Source: Bacillota bacterium
GTDB lineage: Bacteria; Bacillota; SHA-98; UBA4971
Assembly (NCBI GenBank): GCA_014360195.1
Contig: JACIXY010000002.1
Coordinates: forward strand, 69,986-133,985
Length of the DNA stretch: 64,000 bases
Reading direction: 5' to 3'
Both the position numbers and the translations under genes were made by a program. This document shows, in pieces, positions 16,024 through 26,693 of the stretch. The notes below the pieces were generated by a model. That model was not told the DNA's origin. It did not search any database and saw nothing but the letters and a program-made list of their open reading frames with translations. Positions within the stretch are counted from its first letter, which is position 1. Each line of letters opens with the position of its first letter.

Positions 16024-18864
16024 GTGAGCAAGCACCAGATAATCGTCAGGGGTGCGCGCCAGCACAACCTGAAGAATATAGACCTTGAGATCCCCAGGGA
16101 CAGGCTGGTGGTCATCACTGGTCTTTCCGGTTCGGGCAAGTCTTCCCTGGCCTTCGATACCATCTACGCCGAAGGCCAGCGCCGCTACGTGGAGTCGCTC
16201 TCGGCGTACGCCAGGCAGTTCCTCGGCCAGATGGACAAGCCGGACGTGGACTACATCGAGGGCTTGTCCCCAGCCATCGCGATAGACCAGAAGAGCGGGA
16301 GCCGGAACCCCAGGTCCACCGTGGGCACGGTCACGGAGATATACGACTACCTGCGACTCCTCTTTGCCAGGATCGGGAAGCCCCACTGCCCGAAGTGCGG
16401 CAAGCCCATCACCCAGCAAACGGTGCAGCAGATCGTCGACCAGGTCATGACGCTCGGCGAGGGCACGAGAGTGCAGGTCCTCGCCCCGGTCATCCGGGGC
16501 AAGAAGGGCGAGCACAAGAAAGTGATCGAGGACATACGGAAGGAAGGGTTCGTCCGCGTCCGGGTCAACGGCGAGGTGCACGGCGTTGATGAAGACATAT
16601 CCCTCGAGCGCTACAAGATCCACACGATCGAGGTCGTCGTGGACCGCCTCGTCATACGTCCCGGCATTGAAAACCGCCTCGCCGACTCCCTCGAACTCGC
16701 CATGAGGCGTGGTGAGGGGGTGGCCATCGTCAACGTGGTGGGCGGCGAAAACGGCGAAGACCTCGTCTTCAGCGAGAAGTTCGCGTGCCCTGACTGTGGG
16801 GTGAGCTTTGAAGAGCTTGCGCCGAGGATGTTCTCGTTCAACAGTCCCTACGGCGCATGTCCCGAGTGCGCTGGCCTCGGCACCAAGGAGGAGATCGACC
16901 CCGAACTCGTCCTCGACCTAGATAGGAGCATAGTCGAGGGCGGCATCGTGCCGTGGGAGAGGTCCTGGCAGGGAACGCGCAGCGATTACTTCGCCAATCG
17001 GGTCATGGCGGTGTGCAAGCGGTTCGGAATAGACCCGTCCGTGCCCATCGGCCGCCTCCCCGAGGAACAACAGCGAATCCTCCTCTACGGCGCGGGCAGA
17101 GAGCGGTTCCGATACCAGTATCACAACTTCGCGGGCGAGCTCGTCTGGCACGAGAGCTACTACGAAGGCGTCGTGCCGTACCTTGAGCGCCGCTACAGGG
17201 AGGCCCACTCAGAGGCGGCACGCGAGGAGATAGAGCGGTTCGTAACGGCAAGGCCCTGCCCCGCATGCCGCGGCGCGCGCCTTAAGCCCGAGAGTCTCGC
17301 CGTGAAGGTTGGCGGCAAGTCCATTATGGAAGTGACCGCCATGTCGTGCTCCGAGGCGAGGGAGTTTTTCGAGAAACTCTCACTGACCGAGCGCGAGGCC
17401 ACGATAGCGAAGCAGATCCTCAAGGAAATACGGGAGAGGCTGGGGTTCCTGGTAAACGTCGGCCTCGACTACCTCACCCTCGACAGGGCCGCCGGCACGC
17501 TTGCAGGTGGCGAGGCGCAGCGGATCCGGCTTGCGACGCAGATCGGGTCGAGCCTGGTCGGTGTCCTTTATATCCTGGACGAGCCGAGCATCGGGCTACA
17601 CCAGCGCGACAACAAGCGCCTCGTCGATACCCTCAAACGCCTGCGCGACCTGGGGAACACCGTGCTTGTCGTAGAGCACGACGAGGAGACCATTCGCGCC
17701 GCGGACCACATTATAGACATCGGTCCGGGTGCCGGTGCGGAGGGCGGGTATGTGGTCGCGTCGGGCACCATCGATGACATCATCGCCTGCGAGAACTCCA
17801 TCACCGGTCAGTACCTCGCAGGTAAGCGGCGCATTCTCGTGCCGCCACGCCGCCGCTCGCCCAACGGCAAGTCCCTCCTGATAAAGGGCGCGCGCGAGCA
17901 CAACCTGAAGAACATCGACGTAGAGATCCCGCTGGGGGTGTTCGTCTGCGTCACGGGGGTCTCAGGGTCCGGCAAGAGTACGCTCATAAACGAGATCCTT
18001 CATCGGAAGCTCGCCCACGAGCTGAACCGGGCCGCGGTGAAGCCCGGCGCCCACGACGCCGTCCTCGGGATCGAGCACCTCGACCGCGTCATCGACGTGG
18101 ACCAGTCGCCCATCGGGCGCACGCCGCGCTCGAACCCTGCGACCTACACCGGGACGTTCGACCTGATACGGGAGACCTTTGCGCTCACCCCCGAGGCGAA
18201 GGTGCGGGGGTACAGCCCAGGCAGGTTCAGCTTCAACGTGAAGGGTGGACGCTGTGAGGCATGCAAGGGGGACGGCATCATCAAGATAGAGATGCACTTC
18301 CTGCCAGACGTGTACGTTCCGTGCGAGGTGTGCAGGGGGAAGCGCTACAACCGCGAGACGCTTGAGATCAAGTACAGGGGCAAGAGCATCGCCGACGTGC
18401 TCGACATGCGGGTCGACGAGGCGCTGGAGTTCTTCAAGAACCTTCCGAGGATCCGTCGCAAGCTGGAGACCCTCAACGACGTGGGCCTCGGCTACATCAA
18501 GCTGGGCCAGCCGGCCACCACGCTCTCCGGCGGAGAGGCCCAGAGGGTGAAGCTCGCGACCGAGCTTAGCAGGCGGAGCAACGGCCGGACCCTTTATATC
18601 CTGGACGAGCCTACCACCGGGCTTCACTTCGCCGACATCGAAAAGCTTCTGAACGTGCTGGGCCGCCTCGTGGACACCGGGGACACCGTGATCGTCATCG
18701 AGCACAACCTTGACGTCATCAAGACGGCGGACTATATCATAGATCTTGGTCCGGAAGGCGGAGAGCGCGGCGGCACGGTCGTGGCGTGCGGCACCCCGGA
18801 GGAGGTCGCAAGATGCGAGCGGTCCTACACCGGACAGTTCCTCAGGAAGGTGCTGGGGATATGA
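16024..18864 (+). CDS. uvrA: excinuclease ABC subunit A
   Basis: Damage-recognition ATPase of nucleotide excision repair. 946 residues with two ABC modules: Walker [10 protein letters not shown] and GVSGSGKST, and Walker B-region [12 protein letters not shown] and [12 protein letters not shown]. Cys-pair zinc modules include CPDC...CPEC in the first half and CEAC...CEVC in the second; further CPKC and CPAC motifs are present. I chose the GTG at 16024 ([19 protein letters not shown], typical UvrA start) because GGAGG lies 10 nt upstream. The open frame extends 23 codons further up, but that part is translated repeat element. Its stop overlaps the uvrC start as ATGA. Confidence 0.98.
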   Translation: MSKHQIIVRGARQHNLKNIDLEIPRDRLVVITGLSGSGKSSLAFDTIYAEGQRRYVESLSAYARQFLGQMDKPDVDYIEGLSPAIAIDQKSGSRNPRSTVGTVTEIYDYLRLLFARIGKPHCPKCGKPITQQTVQQIVDQVMTLGEGTRVQVLAPVIRGKKGEHKKVIEDIRKEGFVRVRVNGEVHGVDEDISLERYKIHTIEVVVDRLVIRPGIENRLADSLELAMRRGEGVAIVNVVGGENGEDLVFSEKFACPDCGVSFEELAPRMFSFNSPYGACPECAGLGTKEEIDPELVLDLDRSIVEGGIVPWERSWQGTRSDYFANRVMAVCKRFGIDPSVPIGRLPEEQQRILLYGAGRERFRYQYHNFAGELVWHESYYEGVVPYLERRYREAHSEAAREEIERFVTARPCPACRGARLKPESLAVKVGGKSIMEVTAMSCSEAREFFEKLSLTEREATIAKQILKEIRERLGFLVNVGLDYLTLDRAAGTLAGGEAQRIRLATQIGSSLVGVLYILDEPSIGLHQRDNKRLVDTLKRLRDLGNTVLVVEHDEETIRAADHIIDIGPGAGAEGGYVVASGTIDDIIACENSITGQYLAGKRRILVPPRRRSPNGKSLLIKGAREHNLKNIDVEIPLGVFVCVTGVSGSGKSTLINEILHRKLAHELNRAAVKPGAHDAVLGIEHLDRVIDVDQSPIGRTPRSNPATYTGTFDLIRETFALTPEAKVRGYSPGRFSFNVKGGRCEACKGDGIIKIEMHFLPDVYVPCEVCRGKRYNRETLEIKYRGKSIADVLDMRVDEALEFFKNLPRIRRKLETLNDVGLGYIKLGQPATTLSGGEAQRVKLATELSRRSNGRTLYILDEPTTGLHFADIEKLLNVLGRLVDTGDTVIVIEHNLDVIKTADYIIDLGPEGGERGGTVVACGTPEEVARCERSYTGQFLRKVLGI

Positions 18865-21056
18865 GTCAGGTGCCCAACGCTGAGCTCACGGCTGTAACCG
18901 AAGGTCGGCCCACGGCCGGCCACAGCGACAAGAACAGGGACAGGGACAGGGACAGGGCTACAGCGAGGGAAAGCCTTCACGACAGGGTGAAGGACCTGCC
19001 CGATAGGCCGGGGGTCTACATCATGAAAGACGCAACAGGGCGCGTCATCTACGTCGGGAAGGCGTCTTCTCTCAGGAACAGAGTGCGCTCGTATTTTCAG
19101 TCGCCGGAGGGCCTCCCCAGGCGCACGCAGGCGCTCATCGAGCACATCGCCGACTTCGAGTACGTGGTCACCGACTCCGAAGTTGAGGCCTTAATCCTGG
19201 AGAACAACCTCATCAAGCGGCATCGCCCGCGGTACAACGTTAGGCTCAGAGACGACAAGACCTACCCGTTCATCAAGGTCACACTGGCGGAGCCGTTCCC
19301 GAGGGTGCTCGTCACGCGCAGGGTCGAGCAGGACGGGTCGCGCTACTTTGGACCATACCCCGACGTCAGTGGGATGCGCGACACCCTCGCCTTCCTCAGG
19401 CGTCTCTTCCCCGTCCGCGGGTGCTCGAAGAAGATCACCGAGGACTCGCGCGAGCGGCCATGCCTCAACTACCATATCGGCAAATGCCTTGCTCCGTGCG
19501 CAGGAGCCATAACGCGCGAGGCTTATGCTGAGCTTGTGAAGCAGATCGTCCTGTTCCTGGAAGGGCGGCAAGACCAGCTTGTCCGGGAAATGAAGCGGCG
19601 GATGCAGGCGGCGTCGGACCTGCTGGATTTCGAGACCGCGGCCGCCCTGCGTGACCGAATACGGGCAATGGAGCGCGTCATGGAAAGGCAGAAGGTGGTG
19701 CTGAAGTCGCCCCAGGACCTCGACGTCATCGGCTTCGCGCAAAACGAGGACGGCGCTGAAGCTTGCGTGCAGATCTTCTTCGTGCGCGGCGGCAAGCTCG
19801 TGGGTCACAAGCGATTCTTCATGGCGAACTCCGATGACACGCCCGACGCGGAGATGCTCGCAGCCTTCGTCAAACAGTACTACGCGGCAGCCGCGTTCGT
19901 GCCCGGCGAGATCGTGGTGCAGTCAGACCTCGGCGACGATGTCGACTCCATCGCCTCGTGGCTCAGCACCCTTCGCGGCTCGAAGGTGCGCATCACCGTG
20001 CCGCACCGCGGCGAGAAGAAGCGTCTTGTGGACATGGTGCACGATAACGCCAGGCTCGGCCTGGAGGAGGCCCGGGCGCGCGCCATGCGCGCCGCCGAGA
20101 TGGAGGAGGGCGCCCTCGTGGAACTTCAGGAGGCGCTCGGGCTTCCGAGGCTGCCACGCAGGATAGAGGCGTTCGACATATCCACCATCCAGGGCACCGA
20201 CGCGGTCGGGTCGATGGTGGTCTTCGAAGGCGGGCACCCGCTCAAGTCCGCATATAAGCGGTTCAAGATCAAGACCGTGGAGGGACAGGACGACTTCGCC
20301 ATGATGCGCGAGGTGGTCGCGAGGCGATGCCGGAGAGCGCTGCGCGAAGGGCAGGAGCGGCGCGAGGGGCACGCAGGGCATCAGAGTCGAGGGGAACACG
20401 AGCGGCAACGACGGCACCCCGCGAGCGTCGCCGCGCCCGGTGGCACTGGTGCGGCCCATCCCCTCCCCGAAGGTGAAGGCCCGGCCGAAGCAGGGGAAAC
20501 GAACGCCTCCGACCTTCCGGGTAGGAGACCAGCCGAAGACGCGAGAGGTGCGAAGGTCTCGGGGGACGCCAAAGCCGCACGAGCACCGGGCGTACTGCCT
20601 GACCTAATCCTGATCGACGGCGGAAAGGGCCAGCTCAACGCGGCCCTTGAGGCGCTGCGCGAGTTCGGCTTGGCCGAAGAGGTTCCAGCTGCGGGCCTTG
20701 CCAAGGAGCATGAGCTCGTGTTCCTCGAGGGCAGGCCCGACCCCATCGCCCTGCCCAGAGACTCAAAAGCACTCTTCTTGCTCCAGCGCGTGCGCGACGA
20801 GGCCCACAGGTTCGCCGTGTCGTACCACCGGCAGCTTCGCACGAAGCGCGCGACCCTCTCCATGCTGGAGGAGGTCCCCGGCATCGGCGAAAAGCGCCTT
20901 AAGGCCCTCATAACGGCGTTCCGCTCGGTGCGAGCCATGCGCGAGGCGAGCATCGAGGACCTGGCGAAAGTCCCCGGCATGACCCGCAAAGCCGCCGAGC
21001 GCGTGAAAGAAGCCCTTGGTACTCTGCCCCCGCCTCCCGCAAACCCAGACGAATGA
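18861..21056 (+). CDS. uvrC: excinuclease ABC subunit C, with a large insert
   Basis: Dual-incision nuclease of excision repair. 731 residues where about 600 is usual. Order: an unusual N-terminal leader with a DRDRDR tract encoded by ACAGGG repeats; the GIY-YIG domain ([20 protein letters not shown]); a UVR domain ([18 protein letters not shown]); the UvrC RNase-H-like domain (FDISTIQG...); and two helix-hairpin-helix motifs ([24 protein letters not shown]). An insert of about 80 residues, rich in Arg, Gly, Glu, Ala and Pro, interrupts the RNase-H-like domain between ALREGQERR and [10 protein letters not shown]. The start is the ATG at 18861, overlapping the uvrA stop. The frame through the insert is intact. 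Confidence 0.97.
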   Translation: MSQVPNAELTAVTEGRPTAGHSDKNRDRDRDRATARESLHDRVKDLPDRPGVYIMKDATGRVIYVGKASSLRNRVRSYFQSPEGLPRRTQALIEHIADFEYVVTDSEVEALILENNLIKRHRPRYNVRLRDDKTYPFIKVTLAEPFPRVLVTRRVEQDGSRYFGPYPDVSGMRDTLAFLRRLFPVRGCSKKITEDSRERPCLNYHIGKCLAPCAGAITREAYAELVKQIVLFLEGRQDQLVREMKRRMQAASDLLDFETAAALRDRIRAMERVMERQKVVLKSPQDLDVIGFAQNEDGAEACVQIFFVRGGKLVGHKRFFMANSDDTPDAEMLAAFVKQYYAAAAFVPGEIVVQSDLGDDVDSIASWLSTLRGSKVRITVPHRGEKKRLVDMVHDNARLGLEEARARAMRAAEMEEGALVELQEALGLPRLPRRIEAFDISTIQGTDAVGSMVVFEGGHPLKSAYKRFKIKTVEGQDDFAMMREVVARRCRRALREGQERREGHAGHQSRGEHERQRRHPASVAAPGGTGAAHPLPEGEGPAEAGETNASDLPGRRPAEDARGAKVSGDAKAARAPGVLPDLILIDGGKGQLNAALEALREFGLAEEVPAAGLAKEHELVFLEGRPDPIALPRDSKALFLLQRVRDEAHRFAVSYHRQLRTKRATLSMLEEVPGIGEKRLKALITAFRSVRAMREASIEDLAKVPGMTRKAAERVKEALGTLPPPPANPDE

Positions 21057-21069
21057 ACCGAGAACGAGC

Positions 21070-21209
21070 CTAAGTAGATCGCCGTAAGTAATCGCCGGCT
21101 CCAGAGAGCGCACGCGCCGTGCAGGGTTGCCGGTGTTGCACTCTCTCTTTGAGTCACCGGCAACCCAAGACCTCGGAAGACGAGAGAAAACTAATGACCT
21201 CATACTTAG
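21070..21209. repeat. interspersed inverted-repeat element, copy 4 (degenerate)
   Basis: Core GGGTTGCCGGTG, TTGCACTCTCTCTTTGAGT, CACCGGCAACCC is perfectly conserved (21124-21166). The outer ends are worn to CTAAGTA at 21070 and TACTTAG at 21203-21209, which still pair. Lies between uvrC and the FBPase gene. Confidence 0.7.
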
Positions 21210-21284
21210 ACTAAACCTATAAGAGGAACGTGCCCTCCCCTGGTGTATACATTCTGTGCATAATCCTGTGGGAGGGTGAGTGGT

Positions 21285-22373
21285 GTGGTAACCATTTCCG
21301 TCATCAAGGCCGATACGGGAGGGTTTGTGGGACACACCTCAGTCCACCCGGACATGCTCGGTCGGGCCGAGGATCTCCTCTCGCCCCAGAGAGGGTCGCT
21401 GCTCATCGACTATCGGGTGGCTCACGTGGGCGATGATATCGCGCTCATCATGACCCACACCCGCGGGCTCGAAAGCGAGGACATCCACCGCCTGGCCTGG
21501 GACGTCTTCCAGGGCACGACCGCCGTGGCAAAGGAGCTCAACCTCTACGGAGCAGGACAGGACATCCTCGCGGACTCCTTCTCCGGAACCGTAAAAGGAC
21601 TTGGACCGGGCTGTGCAGAGATGTCCTTCGAAGAGAGGGCAAGCGAGCCTGTTATAGTCTTCCTCGCCGACAAGACCAGCCCCGGGGCGTGGAACCTGCC
21701 GATCTACCGCATGTTCGCCGACCCGTTCACCACGCCGGGGCTTGTCATAGACCCCAAGATGCACGATGGATTCGTGTTCGAAGTGCTGGATCTCATGGAG
21801 AACCGGGTCGCCAGGTTCTCGTGTCCAGAGGACATGTATGACCTGCTTCTTTTCATCGGCGCGCCGTCCAGGTATGTCGTACGCCGCGTGCTTCCACGGG
21901 GAAGCGAAGAGCCCGCGTGCGCCACGTCCACCCAAAGGCTTAGCCTCATCGCCGGACGCTACGTGGGCAAGGACGACCCGGTCATGATCGTGCGCTGCCA
22001 GAGCGGCCTCCCTGCGGTTGGCGAGGTCCTCGAGCCTTTCGCCCGCCCAATGCTCGTCACCGGCTGGATGCGCGGGTCCCACTACGGTCCGCTCATGCCG
22101 GTATCCGTTGACGACGCGACTCCTAGCAGGTTTGACGGGCCGCCCAGGGTCGTCGCCCTCGGGTTCCAGATCGCCGCCGGAAAGCTCATCGGCCCAAGGG
22201 ACCTCTTCGCCGACCCGGCTTTCGACCCCGCCCGCCGCACGGCCCTCGAGCTTGCCGACACAATGCGCTCGCTGGGGCCTTTCGAGCCGCACAGGCTACC
22301 GCTTGACGAGATGGAGTACACGACTATGCCTGAGGTTCTCAAACGGGTGGAGAAGCGTTTTACCAGTGTATAG
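21285..22373 (+). CDS. fructose 1,6-bisphosphate aldolase/phosphatase (class V FBPase)
   Basis: Gluconeogenic enzyme that in characterised homologues both condenses triose phosphates and dephosphorylates fructose-1,6-bisphosphate. 362 residues; starts MVTISVIKADTGGFVGHTSVHP, with the metal-binding DIALIMTHTRG and GAGQDILADSFSGTVKGLGPG segments. I chose the GTG at 21285, 8 nt after GGGAGG; the GTG nine bases earlier abuts that site. This single-protein family is characteristic of archaea and thermophilic or early-branching bacteria. It is convergent with the PDZ membrane protein, leaving only 32 nt. Confidence 0.95.
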   Translation: MVTISVIKADTGGFVGHTSVHPDMLGRAEDLLSPQRGSLLIDYRVAHVGDDIALIMTHTRGLESEDIHRLAWDVFQGTTAVAKELNLYGAGQDILADSFSGTVKGLGPGCAEMSFEERASEPVIVFLADKTSPGAWNLPIYRMFADPFTTPGLVIDPKMHDGFVFEVLDLMENRVARFSCPEDMYDLLLFIGAPSRYVVRRVLPRGSEEPACATSTQRLSLIAGRYVGKDDPVMIVRCQSGLPAVGEVLEPFARPMLVTGWMRGSHYGPLMPVSVDDATPSRFDGPPRVVALGFQIAAGKLIGPRDLFADPAFDPARRTALELADTMRSLGPFEPHRLPLDEMEYTTMPEVLKRVEKRFTSV

Positions 22374-22405
22374 ACCCGGCCGCAGGGCAGGGACGTCAGC
22401 TTTTC

Positions 22406-23695
22406 TCATCTTCTCCGAAGCCACTTCACAAGCGGCCCTTCGACGCCAGCCACAGGGATGCTGACGTGGGCCTCGTCGCCCGGACCCGGCACCGGGATGA
22501 TGCCGAGCCTATCCACCTCGCCCGAAATGGACTTCGTGAAGCGCAGCGGCCTGCCGTCGCCAGGCCCGCCGCCGTGTCCGCCGTCGGCCGGACCGGCGTC
22601 TCGCTCAGCCTCTATGTAGAACCATGGAGGAGACCCGCTCATGGCGTCCAGAAGGTCCGCCGTGCTCCTCACGGGCTGGCCGTTTACGGCGATAAGGATG
22701 TCCCCGCTACGAAGACCCATCCGCGCCGCCGGGGAGCGCGGCACCACATCGAGCACCTTAAGGCCACGCGGGTCGGGAACGTAGATCGCCTTCGACCTCG
22801 TCTCGGCGCGCCTGCCCGCCGCTATCACCATCTCGTGCCCCAGCGGCGAGAAAAGGGCGGCAAGCCAGCGCATCCAGGGGTAGACCGACGCGCCCAGCGC
22901 CAGCGCCAACAGCACCACGCTGAACGCCATCAGGCTGCGCGCCGTCCGGGCGCTCCTCTCTTTCGGCGCCCTCGCGACGGCGAAATCGCCGTACCCGAGC
23001 GCTGCGGGCAGAGCAAACATGGCGAAAAGCAGCTCGCGTCCCTCGGGCACCGCTATGTTGGGCTTGATGAGCGGCCACCAGTCGGGCATGTTTATGAGTC
23101 CGCGGGCTATGCTCTCGATCTCACTCAAGTGTGGCGTAAGCAGCATCATGCCCACGAGCGGTATCGGCCAGAACTTCTGCAAAAGAAAGCCGCCGACGAC
23201 GCTTCCGTCGCGCGTTTTCATGTACAGCGGCAGCGCTCCCTGGTCCCCCGTGGTCCAGATGAGAAGGCTCTCCAAAAGGTGCAGCACGGCCACGAGGATC
23301 ATGATCTCAGGTATGCCCACCTTCGGGACGCCGAAGACCAGGTTCGAGAGAGCGAGGAGCCCCCCGGCATACGAAAAGCACAGGAACCTGGGGTCGATGA
23401 GCATCAACACAAGGGCGACGGGCAGCAGGAACGCAACCCCTGCCCCCGTCACCGTGACGCCCACGAACACGAAGATGAGGCTTGCAACGAACCCCGCCGC
23501 AGCCCCGAGGAGAAGCGACGTGAGAACGAGGGAAGCAGGAGACTCGATAGCCTGACCGAACACGCGCTGTTCTATCCTGGCTATGCGCGTGTACTGCATC
23601 GCCACCAGCACGACCACCATCCAGAAGGCGGGATGCAGAAGCACCTGCGGGATCAGCATGAGAATTGTCACGATCACCTTGCCGAAAGGAAACAT
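22406..23695 (-). CDS. polytopic membrane protein with C-terminal PDZ domain (MinJ-like)
   Basis: 429 residues: about seven to eight hydrophobic helices in the first 280 residues, then a PDZ domain (VVPRSPAARMGLRSGDILIAVNGQPV) and a Gly-rich loop. The layout matches Bacillus MinJ (YvjD), a topological factor linking DivIVA and MinCD, which is also encoded beside ftsEX and ctpB. The neighbourhood here (ftsE, ftsX, M23, S41 protease) is the same, so a division-site role is likely, although sequence alone cannot prove MinJ function. The ATG at 23695 has GGGAG 8 nt upstream; a GTG nine bases earlier is also possible. Confidence 0.85.
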   Translation of the reverse strand: MFPFGKVIVTILMLIPQVLLHPAFWMVVVLVAMQYTRIARIEQRVFGQAIESPASLVLTSLLLGAAAGFVASLIFVFVGVTVTGAGVAFLLPVALVLMLIDPRFLCFSYAGGLLALSNLVFGVPKVGIPEIMILVAVLHLLESLLIWTTGDQGALPLYMKTRDGSVVGGFLLQKFWPIPLVGMMLLTPHLSEIESIARGLINMPDWWPLIKPNIAVPEGRELLFAMFALPAALGYGDFAVARAPKERSARTARSLMAFSVVLLALALGASVYPWMRWLAALFSPLGHEMVIAAGRRAETRSKAIYVPDPRGLKVLDVVPRSPAARMGLRSGDILIAVNGQPVRSTADLLDAMSGSPPWFYIEAERDAGPADGGHGGGPGDGRPLRFTKSISGEVDRLGIIPVPGPGDEAHVSIPVAGVEGPLVKWLRRR

Positions 23696-23779
23696 CCAGG
23701 CCACTCCCTGCCTGCGCGCAAATCGGACAGTTCAAGACCATTATACGCCGGCCTGCAAGTCCCGTTGCCCTGTGTCGCT

Positions 23780-25132
23780 CTATGCCGCCTTGCGCCCCTG
23801 GATCTTGGCCTTGAGGATCTCGATAGCCCTGTCAAGCTGCACATCGCGCGGGGCCTCCTGCGGCGACTCCTTCTGGGCATCCCCGGGTTTCGGCAGACTC
23901 ACCACCACGTCAGGCACTATGCCCTTCTTGTCGATGGAGTGGCCGCCTGCCGTGAGATACCTGGAAGTTGTGATGGACACCGCGGACCCGTCGGAGAGCG
24001 GGTATATGGTCTGGACGAGCCCTTTGCCGAACGTCGTCACCCCGACGATAGTGGCGACCTTCATATCCTGCAGCGCCCCGGCCACGATCTCAGATGCGCT
24101 CGCGCTCGCCTCATTCACGAGCACCACCACCGGGACGGTGACCTTGGGTCCACGGCCCGAGTAATAGGTGACCCTGCGACCGTCCCTGCCGACCACGTGC
24201 ACCACCGGCGCACCGGCCGGAAGGAACCTGCTTGCCACCTGGATCGCAAGGGGAAACGAGCCGCCGGGGTTATATCGCAGATCAAGGATAAGCCCCCGCA
24301 TTTCTTGCCTGGCAAGGGCATCCAGTTCGCGGTTCAGGGCATCCATCGTATCGTCGCCAAAGAAGGACGAAATCTGCACGTAACCTATGCCGTCCTCCAG
24401 CATCTCCGAAGCCACGTGGGGGACCCTTATGGTATCCCTGATTATCTTCACCTCGAAGAAACGTGTCTTGCCGTCCTCGTCGCGCTCAATGCCGAGCACG
24501 ACCTCCGTACCCTTCTTCCCCTTCATGAGGGACACAGCGTACTCAAGGGCCATGTCTTTCGTGGACTTACCGTCGATGAATTTGATCCTGTCCATGGACC
24601 GCAGGCCTGCCCGATCCCCGGGCGTCCCCTTGAGCGGCGCCACGACCGTGAGCTGCCCGTCGCGGATGCCTACGGTGATGCCTATTCCGTCGAACGTGCC
24701 CCTCATGTCGTCCTGCATGGTGCGGTACTGGGCCGGGTCCATATAGCGCGTGTAGGGGTCGTTGAGAACGGCAAGCATGTCGGCTATGCTATGTTTCTCA
24801 TCATAAGCCTTGAGTAGAGCAGCCACATCAACCTCAGAGACGTACATGTTCTTGAGAAGGTTGATCACCTCAAGAGCAACGAGAGTGTTCCCTTCGGCTG
24901 GCCCCGCGGAGCTTTCCGCCGGGCTCGCAGGCCGCGTCTGTGTCTGCGTTTGGGTTTGGGCTTGGGCTTGGGCTTGGGCTTGGGCTTGCGTTTGGGCGAA
25001 ACTCCCTGCCGGAATGTCTACCAGGGGCCCGGCGCAGTCCGCCGGCGCGTGAAGCCACCCGGAAAGACCAAGCGCGGCGACGACCGCGAACGCCGCCAGC
25101 AAGCTGCATATTGCCCGCGCATATCTCCTCAT
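23780..25132 (-). CDS. S41 family C-terminal processing protease
   Basis: Secreted or membrane-tethered serine protease of the CtpA/CtpB family. 450 residues: a signal peptide (about 1-34), a Gln/Ala/Thr tract (QAQAQAQAQAQTQTQTQT), a helical region, a PDZ domain around GIGITVGIRDG and GDRAGLRSMDRIKFIDG, and the S41 catalytic domain with Ser in NEASASASEI (about 345) and Lys and Gln in TFGKGLVQ (about 366). CtpB relatives cleave regulators or cell-wall enzymes outside the membrane. Position between the PDZ membrane protein and the M23 protein suggests a division or cell-wall target. Start ATG at 25132 is consistent with the signal peptide. Confidence 0.95.
   Translation of the reverse strand: MRRYARAICSLLAAFAVVAALGLSGWLHAPADCAGPLVDIPAGSFAQTQAQAQAQAQAQTQTQTQTRPASPAESSAGPAEGNTLVALEVINLLKNMYVSEVDVAALLKAYDEKHSIADMLAVLNDPYTRYMDPAQYRTMQDDMRGTFDGIGITVGIRDGQLTVVAPLKGTPGDRAGLRSMDRIKFIDGKSTKDMALEYAVSLMKGKKGTEVVLGIERDEDGKTRFFEVKIIRDTIRVPHVASEMLEDGIGYVQISSFFGDDTMDALNRELDALARQEMRGLILDLRYNPGGSFPLAIQVASRFLPAGAPVVHVVGRDGRRVTYYSGRGPKVTVPVVVLVNEASASASEIVAGALQDMKVATIVGVTTFGKGLVQTIYPLSDGSAVSITTSRYLTAGGHSIDKKGIVPDVVVSLPKPGDAQKESPQEAPRDVQLDRAIEILKAKIQGRKAA
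24938..24997 (-). repeat. hexanucleotide tandem repeat inside the S41 protease gene
   Basis: On the plus strand units of GGGCTT (with GGGTTT and TGTCTG variants) repeat about ten times. Five central units are identical. In frame this encodes alternating Gln-Ala and Gln-Thr just after the signal peptide. Unit length is six, so expansion or contraction keeps the frame. Confidence 0.85.
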
Positions 25133-25277
25133 AATGCCTCACCAGTCTCCATGCACCTTAGAGCAACCTCGCGTCCGCCGAAACACTGCCCGCTCCCATC
25201 GAGCCCATTCCGCTGAGAGCGCCGGCCGCCTTCTGCGAAGTCGTTCAGGGCGCGCCGTGATTTGGAACTCGTCCTTG

Positions 25278-26480
25278 CTACTTCAGCCATTGCCAGGGGT
25301 TCACCGGGGTGCCATTGTCGCGAACCTCGAAGTGAACGTGCGGGCCCGTGGAGAGTCCGGTGCTGCCCGCTCTTGCTATCCTGTCTCCCTGAAGCACTGA
25401 CTGGCCGCTCTTGACGAGAAGCGACGAGTTGTGGCCGTAGAGAGTGGACAGCCCTCCGCCGTGGTCTATGATCACCGTGTACCCGTACCCGCTGATCCAC
25501 CCGCTATATATCACGATGCCATCAGCCGCCGCAAGCACCGGGGTGCCCGACGGCACAGCAATGTCTATGCCCGAGTGGAACCTGGCTTTCCTGAGTATGG
25601 GATGGAACCTCATCCCGAAGTCCGACGATACCCGCCCCTTCACCGGCATGATGAACTTCCCGCTCCACCTGGGCAGAGCCCTCCCAGCCTTCGCCTCGCG
25701 CGCCTGCAGCTCCCGGATGGCCCGCTCAAGCTCGCGGCTCATCTCCTCAAGCTCGTCGAGGGCCTGCTCGTACCGGGCGCGTTCCTTCTGGATCCTGGCC
25801 AGAATGGCCTCCCTCTCCCGCACCCTGGCGGCAAGCTCGGCCTCCTGGACCTTCACCTGGGCCTGCACGCGTGCCAGGTCGTCGCGCTCCTTCTGCAGCT
25901 TCGCTTTTTTCTTCGCGACCTCGGCCATCTTGGCCTCGATCACTGCAACCTCTGCCCTGGCCTCCTCGAGGCACTGGGCGTCGTGTTTCGCAAGGATCTC
26001 GACGTACTCGAACCTGCTCGCGAAGTCAGCGAAGTCCGTGGACGAGAACAGGACCTCGAGATAATCGGCGGGGCCTGACATGTACATGGCCCTGAGCCTC
26101 GCCCTCAACAAGGAGAGCGTCCGATCCAGGCGCTTCCTTGCCCCGGCGAGGTCGTCCTCGGCCGCGGCAAGCTCCCGCTCCGCCTGGGCGACGGCCTGGG
26201 TAAGACGCTTCGCCTGGCGCTCGAGCGAGGCCAGGCGAGTCCTCGTCCTTTCCAGCTCCATTTCGGCTTTCTGGATCTCTGCGAGAACGCCCTTCTCTTT
26301 CTGCTTGACGGTGAGAAGCTGCCGCCTGGTCTCCTGCATCTGGTTGTTTATGTCGCCGAGCTGGTCGCGTTTGCGGGATAGCTCGGAGGAAGGCTCTCCC
26401 GACACGACAGGAGACAGCGCGAAGAAGGCTACCAGCAGCGCGGATATCAAGAGATGTGCCAGCCTTACCCGGGTTCTCAC
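25278..26480 (-). CDS. M23 metallopeptidase with coiled coil (EnvC/CwlO-type)
   Basis: Cell-wall hydrolase or hydrolase activator working with FtsEX. 400 residues: signal peptide (about 1-28), a long coiled coil (about 32-260, many Glu/Lys/Arg heptads), and a LytM/M23 domain with zinc ligands in FHSGIDIAVPSG (His about 303) and HVHFEV (about 382), followed by NPWQWLK. I chose the GTG at 26480, 5 nt after GGAGGTG; the longer open frame reads through the adjacent repeat element. In Bacillus FtsEX activates CwlO, and in E. coli EnvC, both with coiled-coil regions. Gene order supports the same partnership. Confidence 0.94.
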   Translation of the reverse strand: MRTRVRLAHLLISALLVAFFALSPVVSGEPSSELSRKRDQLGDINNQMQETRRQLLTVKQKEKGVLAEIQKAEMELERTRTRLASLERQAKRLTQAVAQAERELAAAEDDLAGARKRLDRTLSLLRARLRAMYMSGPADYLEVLFSSTDFADFASRFEYVEILAKHDAQCLEEARAEVAVIEAKMAEVAKKKAKLQKERDDLARVQAQVKVQEAELAARVREREAILARIQKERARYEQALDELEEMSRELERAIRELQAREAKAGRALPRWSGKFIMPVKGRVSSDFGMRFHPILRKARFHSGIDIAVPSGTPVLAAADGIVIYSGWISGYGYTVIIDHGGGLSTLYGHNSSLLVKSGQSVLQGDRIARAGSTGLSTGPHVHFEVRDNGTPVNPWQWLK

Positions 26481-26494
26481 CGCTGCACCTCCGA

Positions 26495-26693
26495 CTAAGT
26501 GAGGGTGCATTAGTCCTTGTCCCTTTGCCAGTAGTTGGCGGGTTGCCGGTGTTGCATTCGGGCACGGCGCCCCAATCGGGGCGCGCTTCGCCACAATCCG
26601 GCCCGTCGGACAAGTGGCCGGATTCTGACACCCCGCGTGCAATCACTGACAACTCGTCCCAACAGTGGGGAGCATTGCCGCACCCCGACTTAG
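26495..26693. repeat. interspersed inverted-repeat element, copy 5 (long form)
   Basis: 199 bp from CTAAGTGAGGGTGC (26495) to GCACCCCGACTTAG (26693). Left part matches copy 1 (CCCTTTGCCAGTAGTTG, GGGTTGCCGGTGTTGCA). The middle carries an extra segment with CGGGCACGGCGCCCC and AAGTGGCCGGATTCTGACACCCCG not found in the short form. On the minus strand the right end supplies the TAA stop of ftsX. Confidence 0.85.
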
